Positions 5,516 through 9,723 of a DNA stretch of 9,723 nucleotides are shown in pieces. The notes under the pieces were generated by a model, which was given only the letters and a program-made list of their open reading frames with translations, did not search any database and was not told the origin of the DNA. How positions within the stretch are numbered: position 1 is the first letter of the stretch; the number at the start of each line of letters is the position of its first letter. Both the position numbers and the translations under genes were made by a program. Origin of the DNA: an uncultured Anaerovibrio sp. (lineage in GTDB: Bacteria; Bacillota; Negativicutes; Selenomonadales; Selenomonadaceae); the NCBI GenBank assembly GCA_934196075.1, contig CAKPVW010000061.1:1-9723 (forward strand), given 5' to 3'.

Positions 5516-6606
5516 TGAGCAAGATACATTATATCTACCAAATGAATGCATTTTTGGAGTGGCGCAAGAGGGATCACCTTTCCGCTAACACAGTCTTAGT
5601 TTATTTAACTATTTTTCAGACCTTCAACCGGGACTATTGGCAACACGAATGGCTCCCCATGAGCATACGTGACATTATGTCAGATGTAGGTTCCAAATCT
5701 TCCAGCAATGTTATTCTAGGTATGAATGTACTAAAGGAACTTGGATATATTGAAACCAGAGTTGGCAAAAGAGGAAACAAGCAGAATACAGAAATCCGCC
5801 TTGTCCCCCTCTACGGCAATTCCAGCAGCTTTAATATACAAGATGATGTGCCAGAGGATAAATCCAAGGATATTTCTGCAAACTCTGATAATTTCACTCC
5901 TGATTTTATGTGCGACACTGTTCCTGTTTCGGGTACTCAAACAGGAACAGTAAATCAAACTGATTCTGACACCGTTCCTGTTTCAGGTGCTCAAACAGGA
6001 ACAGTAATCCCTGACACCGTTCCTGTTTCGGGTGCCCAAACAGGAACAGTAAATCCACCTGACTCCGGCACCGTTCCTGTTACTGTTCCTGTTACCGTTC
6101 CTGTTTCGGGTACCAAAACAGGAACGGTCGATACCTCCAATCCCTTGTGCCACAAGGCTTCCCAATCGCCTAATATAGACAAAGACAAAGACAGACATTT
6201 TCATTCTGTTAGTTCTTCTAAGAATGATAGTATACGTACTGATAATTCTTCTAAGAAAGGTAGTATACATAATCCTACAGAAGAAGATTATTATTTCTGC
6301 TTCAATACCTATAATGTCTGCGTTAACCGAGAGCCAACCTACAATGAAAAAATGGAACTTATCAGGATGATTAGGAAATACACAGCTAAAGATGTTCTTG
6401 AGGCTTTGAATCATCTCTATGAAAAAGCATTAAATGAATCTCCTGATATTGCTGTCACTTCTCACAAAAGAGGCAAACAGGATGCCTTGGGCATAAAACT
6501 GGATGACTGCGATAAACTTCTCTGGCAGCGCAAGATGGGCTTGGACAAGCCTATGCCCCGTCGGACTGAACCAGTAAAGGGCTGGGAAAGTTTCCGTCCT
6601 GCCTGA
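5515..6606 (+). CDS. DnaD-like replisome organiser with in-gene origin-like repeats
   Basis: 363 residues, starting at the ATG that overlaps the upstream stop codon; a GAGGAGG ribosome site lies just before. Residues about 15-98 form a winged-helix domain (LSANTVLVYLTIFQTFNRD, then MSIRDIMSDVG, then NVILGMNVLKELGYI) as in phage replisome organisers. A Thr/Val/Gly-rich linker (134-205) repeats TVPVSG-x-QTGTV. A Ser/Lys/Asp-rich stretch follows, then a DnaD-like C-terminal helical domain (about 258-345: Y-x-R-x-PT-x-E, MIRKYTAKDVLEALNHLY). In phages such proteins bind iterons within their own gene and recruit the helicase with a DnaC-like loader, here the neighbour upstream. The usual order is organiser then loader; here it is reversed. 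A terminator follows at 6669. Confidence 0.82.
   Translation: MSKIHYIYQMNAFLEWRKRDHLSANTVLVYLTIFQTFNRDYWQHEWLPMSIRDIMSDVGSKSSSNVILGMNVLKELGYIETRVGKRGNKQNTEIRLVPLYGNSSSFNIQDDVPEDKSKDISANSDNFTPDFMCDTVPVSGTQTGTVNQTDSDTVPVSGAQTGTVIPDTVPVSGAQTGTVNPPDSGTVPVTVPVTVPVSGTKTGTVDTSNPLCHKASQSPNIDKDKDRHFHSVSSSKNDSIRTDNSSKKGSIHNPTEEDYYFCFNTYNVCVNREPTYNEKMELIRMIRKYTAKDVLEALNHLYEKALNESPDIAVTSHKRGKQDALGIKLDDCDKLLWQRKMGLDKPMPRRTEPVKGWESFRPA
5917..6128. repeat. Iteron-like palindrome array inside the DnaD-like gene (candidate origin)
   Basis: Four inverted repeats have 13-nt arms and 9-nt loops: 5917-5951, 5971-6005, 6016-6050 and 6094-6128. The first is ACTGTTCCTGTTT ... AAACAGGAACAGT with perfect pairing. Two extra left arms stand at 6070-6081 and 6082-6093. 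The core GTTCCTGTT occurs six times on the plus strand and AACAGGAAC four times, ten copies in 212 bp. The first unit has ACTG/CAGT at its arm ends and the last ACCG/CGGT, a compensatory change. The array is in frame and encodes the protein's repeat linker. Iterons inside an initiator or organiser gene are known from lambdoid and several Gram-positive phages, so an origin is the leading reading. Confidence 0.8.
6213..6268 (+). repeat. Two-copy 33-bp-period tandem repeat in the DnaD-like gene
   Basis: A 23-nt unit beginning TTCTTCTAAGAA (6213-6235) recurs with two changes at 6246-6268, giving the peptide repeat SSKNDSI / SSKKGSI. The period keeps the frame. It is probably a linker expansion by slippage; any role at the origin is open. 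Confidence 0.6.
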
Positions 6607-6668
6607 TATACCAATTTTTCCTTCTTGACCTCAGATAAAGACTTTAAACTAAATTATCAAAAATATGA

Positions 6669-6708
6669 CACAAGGAGATTTGCCCAGTCTCCTTGTGCCA
6701 TTTTTCTT
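6669..6708 (+). terminator. Intrinsic terminator of the replication module
   Basis: CACAAGGAGA (6669-6678) pairs exactly with TCTCCTTGTG (6688-6697) around a 9-nt loop, followed by TTTTTCTT (6701-6708). It lies 62 nt after the DnaD-like stop and separates that transcript from the small-protein cassette. Confidence 0.88.
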
Positions 6709-6789
6709 GTCAAGACCTATTTTTGCGACTAAACTTGAAAAGATTAATCTATTTTGCCGTTTTGCATTAGTTATTTCCGTATACACCCC

Positions 6790-6818
6790 TTGCCTATGAC
6801 ATGTCATAGACGTATCAT
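6790..6818 (+). promoter_or_regulatory. Promoter of the DUF1659/DUF2922 cassette
   Basis: TTGCCT (6790-6795), a 17-nt spacer and TATCAT (6813-6818), four and five matches to the sigma-70 consensus. The spacer is almost filled by a perfect palindrome (6794-6809). Transcription should begin near 6825, about 45 nt before the first gene. Confidence 0.65.
6794..6809. promoter_or_regulatory. Perfect 16-bp palindrome in the promoter spacer (candidate operator)
   Basis: CTATGACATGTCATAG reads the same on both strands. It covers the end of the -35 and most of the spacer, the place where a dimeric regulator would block RNA polymerase or distort the spacer. The window's small winged-helix protein is one candidate for the binder, but nothing in the sequence proves it. 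Confidence 0.6.
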
Positions 6819-6820
6819 AA

Positions 6821-6849
6821 GGTTGTAGCCAAGAGCAAGGCTAACAACC
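6821..6849 (+). repeat. Inverted repeat between the -10 and the first cassette gene
   Basis: GGTTGT and AGCC (6821-6830) pair with GGCT and ACAACC (6839-6842, 6844-6849), one bulged A, 8-nt loop. It starts so close to the -10 that the full stem may not be transcribed; it could be a second operator or a leader hairpin just before the ribosome site. Confidence 0.45.
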
Positions 6850-6870
6850 ACAGAGAAAGGAGGATGCACC

Positions 6871-7086
6871 ATGCAGAAGGAAATCATTGCTTCTACCCTG
6901 AAGCTGAAGCTGGTCAGCGGTCAGGATGCCAAGGAGAATCCCAAGTATTCTACCCGCAGTTTCAAAGATATCAATACTGACCTGTCTGATGAAGATATGC
7001 TGTCAGTAGGCACTGCCCTGTCTAGACTTCAGACCATGCCTCTAGGCCAGGTTCTGCGCACAGATACCTGTGACCTGAACGGCTGA
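6871..7086 (+). CDS. DUF1659 small protein, first copy
   Basis: 71 residues, with AAAGGAGG upstream of the ATG. The sequence has the DUF1659 look: an opening beta strand (STLKLKLVSGQDAKENPKYS), then FKDINTDLSDEDMLSVGTALSRLQTM, ending with a short Leu/Asp strand. The function of the family is unknown. These proteins lack a signal peptide or transmembrane helix and should be cytosolic. It is the first gene of the cassette, 45 nt before a DUF2922 gene; the DUF1659-DUF2922 pairing recurs downstream, suggesting the two products act together. The family assignment is from recalled sequence pattern. Confidence 0.8.
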   Translation: MQKEIIASTLKLKLVSGQDAKENPKYSTRSFKDINTDLSDEDMLSVGTALSRLQTMPLGQVLRTDTCDLNG

Positions 7087-7131
7087 TTCCCCATGTAGTA
7101 GTATTATTATCTAGCGAAAGGAGATGTTATT

Positions 7132-7356
7132 ATGTCAGCAGATCTTCATCTGGTATTTTCCCGTGACAAGTCCAGCCGGACTCTCACCATTACCGATCCA
7201 AATCCAAACCTGACTAAAGGCAAGGTGTTGAAGGCCATGGAAAACATGGTAGCCCGCAATGCTATCCTTGCCAACAAGCAGGTTGTGGATGGTGTCAAGA
7301 CTGCCTACCTCAGCGAAGTAGTTGTTACTGAGCTGAATGATGAGCAGGCAGCCTAA
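7132..7356 (+). CDS. DUF2922 small protein, first copy
   Basis: 74 residues, AAAGGAG upstream. It carries the DUF2922 pattern: a first strand L-x-LVF (LHLVFSRDKSSRTLTI), DPNPNLTKGKVLKAMENMVARNA, and the closing block VDGVKTAYLSEVVVTEL. The family function is unknown; small soluble alpha/beta proteins without export signals. A segment of this gene (7223-7266) has a near-identical relic at 9498-9540, so at least one more copy of the cassette once existed nearby. It follows the first DUF1659 gene and precedes a second one by 37 nt. Confidence 0.85.
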   Translation: MSADLHLVFSRDKSSRTLTITDPNPNLTKGKVLKAMENMVARNAILANKQVVDGVKTAYLSEVVVTELNDEQAA

Positions 7357-7393
7357 GAAGCATATTTTTTAACCCAAAGAAAGGAGCATGTTT

Positions 7394-7615
7394 ATGGTAA
7401 AACGTACTGTCCAGTCTACTGCTATTCAGTTTGGCTTTCCTACTGACGAGGAAAAAAATGGTGAAATTGTTTATAACAAGAAAACCATCAACAATCTGAA
7501 CGGCCTGGCCACCGATGATGATATCAAGGCTGTGGCAAATGAGATTGCGCCACTGTTCAGAGAACTGCCTGAGCTTACCTATCGTGTTGATACGGTAGCT
7601 TTGGAAGCTGCCTGA
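7394..7615 (+). CDS. DUF1659-like small protein, second copy
   Basis: 73 residues from the ATG at 7394; the ATG six bases earlier lies too close to the AAAGGAG ribosome site. It resembles DUF1659 in length and layout (VQSTAIQFGF, then KTINNLNGLATDDDIKAVANEIAPLF, then ELTYRVDTVALEAA) but is well diverged from the first copy, without the conserved-looking SGQD segment. With the following gene it forms a second DUF1659-DUF2922 pair. An old tandem duplication of the pair is the simplest explanation. Function unknown. Confidence 0.72.
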   Translation: MVKRTVQSTAIQFGFPTDEEKNGEIVYNKKTINNLNGLATDDDIKAVANEIAPLFRELPELTYRVDTVALEAA

Positions 7616-7673
7616 TAGAAATCAGCTGGATTTCTAATGCCTATTTAGAACGATTTTAGAAAGGAGTGACTAT

Positions 7674-7904
7674 ATGGTTAGCAACAGCAAACTCAACATG
7701 GTCTTTACCCGTGGCAACACCACCAAGACCATTTCCCTTGCCAACCCAAGGCAGGATGTTACCGGTGCTGAGGTCTATGGTGTGATGAAGGACATTGTAG
7801 CCAAGGAGGTTTTTACCTATACCGGTGAAGAATCTGACAAGCTTGATGGTGTCAAGAAGGCCTATATCCGTAATACTATTGTTACGGAACTGCCAGAGGC
7901 CTAA
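7674..7904 (+). CDS. DUF2922 small protein, second copy
   Basis: 76 residues, with AAAGGAGT upstream of the ATG. It shares with the first copy the strand LNMVFTRGNTTKTISL, the stretch VTGAEVYGVMKDIVAKEV, and the closing block LDGVKKAYIRNTIVTELPEA, so it is a diverged paralogue. It ends the four-gene run. About 360 nt of non-coding sequence with many hairpins follow before the next gene. Function unknown; probably soluble. Confidence 0.83.
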   Translation: MVSNSKLNMVFTRGNTTKTISLANPRQDVTGAEVYGVMKDIVAKEVFTYTGEESDKLDGVKKAYIRNTIVTELPEA

Positions 7905-7920
7905 AGGCCATACAAACAGG

Positions 7921-8146
7921 CAGGAAAATCTCCCCGCCCAGTTGCGATGGGATTTTCTACAAGACCTGATTGCATCAACCTGATCTGCTACATGGAAGCA
8001 GATTCCCCCTGAACTTGCTTCCGTGACAGATCACTAAGTTCTAGTCCGTTCTCCTACGGACAGGTCTAACCTCTAAAAACCTAACAGCTTTTACTCATAT
8101 CTGTTAGGTAGTTGTCTCAGGATAGCCCATCCCCGTGTGCTATCCA
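7921..8146 (+). ncRNA. Candidate structured non-coding RNA between DUF2922 and yvrJ
   Basis: This gap has no convincing gene but holds five successive hairpins. (1) 7923-7930 with 7951-7958, inner GC pairs. (2) TGATCTG (7981-7987) with CAGATCA (8027-8033), enclosing CATGGAAGCA (7991-8000) with TGCTTCCGTG (8016-8025, one U-G), about 17 bp in total. (3) GTCCGT with ACGGAC (8044-8049, 8056-8061). (4) ACCTAACAG with CTGTTAGGT (8079-8087, 8101-8109). (5) GGATAGC with GCTATCC (8120-8126, 8139-8145). An intrinsic terminator follows at 8194-8248. It could be a stable RNA, a structured 3' UTR of the cassette or a leader of yvrJ. I recognise no known class and see no promoter of its own. Confidence 0.55.
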
Positions 8147-8193
8147 CATTTTAAAAATTATTAGAAGTTTATTATAAAGCACAGTCAAAACAT

Positions 8194-8248
8194 GGGCTGC
8201 CGCCAGTGTGATATGATAACCACACCAAAGCGGCGGCCCTTTGTTTTT
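8194..8248 (+). terminator. Strong intrinsic terminator just before yvrJ
   Basis: GGGCTGCCGC (8194-8203) pairs with GCGGCGGCCC (8230-8239) with one U-G. An inner stem GTGTG/CACAC (8206-8210, 8221-8225) stacks inside, and TTTGTTTTT (8240-8248) follows. It should end the cassette transcript or the structured RNA. The yvrJ start is only 17 nt downstream, so yvrJ depends on read-through unless a promoter overlaps the hairpin. Confidence 0.85.
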
Positions 8249-8264
8249 GGCAGAAAGGAATTAT

Positions 8265-8432
8265 ATGGACGATACACTACTCAAAGCTATCTCTACCACA
8301 GGCTTCCCCATTGCGGTATCATGCTATCTACTAGTGAAGCTCCAAGCTACATTGGAGCATTTCTCTACTAGACTAGATGACCTGATTGTGGAACTGCGAA
8401 AGGGATATTATACAGCCACTATCCAGGCATAA
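8265..8432 (+). CDS. yvrJ: YvrJ-family small membrane protein
   Basis: 55 residues from the ATG at 8265, set 5 nt after AGAAAGGA; an upstream in-frame ATG falls in the terminator. The YvrJ hallmark is clear: MDDTLLKAISTTGFPIAVSCYLLVKLQ, a short N-terminal helix then a transmembrane segment (about 10-28) with GFPIAVS and YLLV, followed by an amphipathic helix (about 30-48, LEHFSTRLDDLIVELRKG). The layout recalls small holin or bacteriocin-helper proteins (BhlA-like), but the function of YvrJ proteins is not established. YvrJ genes often sit beside DUF1659 and DUF2922 genes in Firmicutes, as here. A second, broken copy of its 3' half lies at 9541-9638. Confidence 0.85.
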   Translation: MDDTLLKAISTTGFPIAVSCYLLVKLQATLEHFSTRLDDLIVELRKGYYTATIQA

Positions 8433-8438
8433 AGACCG

Positions 8439-8477
8439 AAAAAAGAGCATCCTGCATTAATTGCCAGATGCTCTTTT
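8439..8477. terminator. Bidirectional terminator between convergent yvrJ and nucleotidyltransferase gene
   Basis: AAAAGAGCATC (8441-8451) pairs exactly with GATGCTCTTTT (8467-8477). The plus strand ends in TTTT and the minus strand in six T (8439-8444), so it can serve both genes. It overlaps the last codons and stop of the minus-strand nucleotidyltransferase gene. Confidence 0.82.
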
Positions 8478-9113
8478 CTGAAGCTCCTTTTCTAGAGACA
8501 TACATATTTCCATTTCCTTACCAATGTACCTCAAACCATCTGGTAAAATACTTTTTGCTTGAGCTGTACTGTATTGAGCATTTTTCTCCATTGTAAGATT
8601 ATAAAATGTCTTATAGAAATTCCTAGTTTTTGCTGGGAATTTACTGAAAGTATCAATTATATCTTTAGGTCTATAAGAATAAACAACAGCTAGATCAAAA
8701 ATATCTCTGGCCATAGCTGCTGAACCACGATAATACATTTTCTTGGCAACAATCTCAACAGCATCTTCCAAATATACGTCATGACCTAGAAACAACTGCT
8801 TCTGTGATTTGAAATTTGTTAATTGTGAACCGACAATAAAATCTACTTTCCCTTCTGGAAAAGCTAATGAGATATAATTTGCCATTTCATCATAGTCATC
8901 CGCATTCTCTGATATATCATTGAATCTTGGCGATAATAAACTTAATAATTGCATATCATCTATAAAAATATCAATATCTTTACTGAGTCTATGATTATAG
9001 TAATGTGCCAAGACTGTTCCTCCACCTATTGCCCAAGAACTAATATCTATGTCAGCATAATCTAATATTTTAATAGCCCTATTTAACAAGATTTTTGAAT
9101 TAGAATTGTCCAT
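8457..9113 (-). CDS. Nucleotidyltransferase, AbiEii-like
   Basis: 218 residues, cytosolic. The nucleotidyltransferase signature is complete: AIGGGTVLA (28-36), then LSKDIDIF (43-50) giving Asp46 and Asp48, and a third acidic residue Asp91 in KVDFIVG. Further on are AVEIVAKKMYYRG (118-130) and MARDIFDLAVVY (134-145), the Lys and RD-x-x-DL pattern typical of AbiEii/AbiGii-type toxins. Such enzymes transfer nucleotides to RNA or protein targets and can halt growth during phage infection. It overlaps the upstream partner gene by 14 nt, so the two are translationally coupled, partner first, as in many toxin-antitoxin pairs. The base composition is AT-rich compared with the host genes at 1-3670. 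At 218 residues it is shorter than classical AbiEii. Toxicity is inference. Confidence 0.78.
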   Translation of the reverse strand: MDNSNSKILLNRAIKILDYADIDISSWAIGGGTVLAHYYNHRLSKDIDIFIDDMQLLSLLSPRFNDISENADDYDEMANYISLAFPEGKVDFIVGSQLTNFKSQKQLFLGHDVYLEDAVEIVAKKMYYRGSAAMARDIFDLAVVYSYRPKDIIDTFSKFPAKTRNFYKTFYNLTMEKNAQYSTAQAKSILPDGLRYIGKEMEICMSLEKELQKRASGN

Positions 9114-9399
9114 CTGCTATAGCCTTTCTAAAGAAATATTTTTCTCCTAATTCTGGCAGTGAATCAAAAATGTCCACAATCTGTGTCCTAGAAATATTTT
9201 CTTCCTCCATGAATCGTTTTATTAATTTAGGAGAACACTCCTCAAAAAAACCGTAAAAATAGCAATATATGTCCTGAGTTAACGGCCTGACACCTTTGAA
9301 AACAGCAATTATTTCCTGATATGGAAGTTCTGGAAAACATCTTATACTAGCTCTTACCTGACATACTAAGGCAGCTCTTTTTCTATTTTTTAAGTACAT
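9100..9399 (-). CDS. Small partner of the nucleotidyltransferase, putative antitoxin
   Basis: 99 residues from the ATG at 9397-9399, chosen because AGGAGGTGG lies 5 nt upstream and a promoter directly before it; the longer frame to 9453 would start upstream of that promoter. I do not recognise the family. It appears mostly helical: a basic N-terminus (MYLKNRKRAALVCQVRASIRC), a middle with aromatic residues (YCYFYGFFEE), and a C-terminal ISRTQIVDIFDSLPELGEKYFF. It lacks an obvious AbiEi winged helix. Being first in a two-gene operon, short and overlapping the nucleotidyltransferase gene suggests an antitoxin or accessory subunit, but sequence alone does not show it. Confidence 0.7.
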   Translation of the reverse strand: MYLKNRKRAALVCQVRASIRCFPELPYQEIIAVFKGVRPLTQDIYCYFYGFFEECSPKLIKRFMEEENISRTQIVDIFDSLPELGEKYFFRKAIADGQF

Positions 9400-9421
9400 T
9401 TTAACCACCTCCTCTGAATAT

Positions 9422-9450
9422 ATTATATCATATTTATTCGATATTTTACA
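9422..9450 (-). promoter_or_regulatory. Extended -10 promoter of the nucleotidyltransferase module
   Basis: On the minus strand TATAAT (9422-9427) preceded by TGA (9428-9430), with a weak -35 (TGTAAA, 9445-9450) at 17-nt spacing. Transcription would start near 9415, only about 16 nt before the start codon, leaving just the ribosome site in the leader. Confidence 0.65.
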
Positions 9451-9477
9451 CACTCCACGCCTAAAGGCAAAGGAGTG
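9451..9477. repeat. Nested inverted repeat at the edge of the nucleotidyltransferase module
   Basis: CACTCC (9451-9456) pairs with GGAGTG (9472-9477), and GCC (9459-9461) with GGC (9466-9468) around TAAA. It abuts the -35 of the module promoter and lies 20 nt from the cassette relic. It may be an operator for autoregulation or a remnant of the insertion. Confidence 0.4.
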
Positions 9478-9497
9478 CCAACATCACATTAGCAAAG

Positions 9498-9638
9498 AGG
9501 TGTTGAAGGCCATGGAAAACATGGTAGCCACAATGCTATCTGAAGCTCCAAGCTACCTTGGAGCATTTCTCTACTAGACTAGATGACCTGATTGTGGAAC
9601 TGAGGAAGGGATATTATCCAACGGCAATACAACACTAA
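9498..9638 (+). pseudogene. Relic of a second cassette: DUF2922 fragment fused to yvrJ 3' half
   Basis: 9498-9529 is identical to 7223-7254 inside the first DUF2922 gene, and 9531-9540 matches 7257-7266 after a one-base deletion. From 9541 the sequence switches to yvrJ: 9542-9617 matches 8336-8411 with three mismatches and keeps the reading frame to a TAA at 9636-9638 (LRKGYYPTAIQH against LRKGYYTATIQA). The switch lies at ATGCTATC, present in both parent genes. Two yvrJ codons (ACTAGT) are also lost. Neither part has a start codon or ribosome site, so this is a dead remnant of a duplicated cassette with about 1.06 kb deleted between the two genes. Confidence 0.9.
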
Positions 9639-9647
9639 ATCTGAAAT

Positions 9648-9690
9648 AAAAAAAGAACCGGCAATCCAATTTCTTGAATTACCGGTTCTT
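9648..9690. terminator. Bidirectional terminator at the right edge
   Basis: AAGAACCGG (9653-9661) pairs exactly with CCGGTTCTT (9682-9690), extended across one mismatch by AAT/ATT. Seven A (9648-9654) give a T-run on the minus strand directly after the stem, and a weaker T-rich tail follows on the plus strand. It lies just after the stop of the minus-strand gene at the window edge. Confidence 0.82.
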
Positions 9691-9693
9691 ATT

Positions 9694-9723
9694 TTATTCA
9701 GCTATTTGCTTGCTATCAGCCTT
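9694..9723 (-). CDS. C-terminal end of a minus-strand gene (cut by window edge)
   Basis: Reading from the right edge on the minus strand, nine codons (KADSKQIAE) lead to TAA at 9694-9696, immediately followed by the terminator at 9648-9690. A stop placed just before a terminator suggests a real gene end, but ten codons are too few to identify the product or be certain of the frame. Confidence 0.4.
   Translation of the reverse strand, partial: KADSKQIAE

Noticed and set aside
5917..6128. CRISPR array
   Set aside because: The repeats are palindromic, spaced irregularly (54, 45 and 78 nt between units), lie in frame inside a well-formed gene, and have no variable spacers or cas genes nearby.
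5983..6414. Minus-strand open frames over the repeat array
   Set aside because: The palindromic repeats stay open on both strands; no ribosome site supports the minus-strand reading, and the DnaD-like gene explains the region.
7905..8264. A small gene in the gap between DUF2922 and yvrJ
   Set aside because: No start with a ribosome site leads a frame of useful length on either strand, while stems and a terminator account for the sequence.
8333..9640. Insertion sequence flanked by direct repeats
   Set aside because: The repeats are cassette gene fragments, not transposon ends; no transposase and no terminal inverted repeats are present.

Overview
The window looks like the chromosome of a diderm Firmicute (Negativicutes, Selenomonas/Anaerovibrio-like). 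Firmicute-style small genes of the DUF1659, DUF2922 and YvrJ families, strong AGGAGG-type ribosome sites and an rpiB-glyA pair lie beside an outer-membrane secretin gene with a PilP/GspC-like partner. A secretin only makes sense in a cell with an outer membrane. The genus is inference; there is no rRNA in the window.

Layout. (1) 1-3770, minus strand, host core: a pilP-like gene and a secretin gene form a two-gene operon with a near-consensus promoter (3739-3767). Next come an orphan NarL/FixJ response regulator (807-1478), rpiB (132-578) and the first codons of glyA (1-75). (2) 3770-4155: an AT-rich gap with strong inverted repeats and no convincing gene, then a leader with a terminator-like hairpin. 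(3) 4156-6606, plus strand: a phage- or plasmid-like replication module with a small winged-helix protein, a DnaC/IstB-like AAA+ helicase loader and a DnaD-like replisome organiser. The organiser gene carries ten copies of the nonamer GTTCCTGTT/AACAGGAAC, in iteron-like palindromes, inside its coding sequence. This is a plausible origin of replication. (4) 6669-8432, plus strand: a terminator, then a promoter with a perfect 16-bp palindrome in its spacer. It drives a small-protein cassette, DUF1659-DUF2922-DUF1659-DUF2922. About 340 nt of highly structured non-coding sequence follows, ending in an intrinsic terminator, and then comes a YvrJ-type small membrane protein. (5) 8457-9450, minus strand, AT-rich: a two-gene nucleotidyltransferase (AbiEii-like) and small-partner module resembling a toxin-antitoxin or abortive-infection pair. 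(6) 9498-9638: a broken second copy of the cassette in which a DUF2922 fragment is joined to the 3' half of yvrJ. The nucleotidyltransferase module is thus bracketed by cassette sequence. (7) 9648-9723: a bidirectional terminator and the last codons of a minus-strand gene.

The most interesting parts are the in-gene iteron array, the DUF1659/DUF2922/YvrJ cassette with its promoter palindrome and structured RNA, and the cassette relic flanking the nucleotidyltransferase module. A recurring theme is a hairpin with a T-run between a promoter and its gene (response regulator, replication module, yvrJ), which suggests attenuation. No integrase, transposase, tRNA or CRISPR array is visible. If the plus-strand genes form one integrated element, its mobility genes are lost, outside the window, or supplied in trans.
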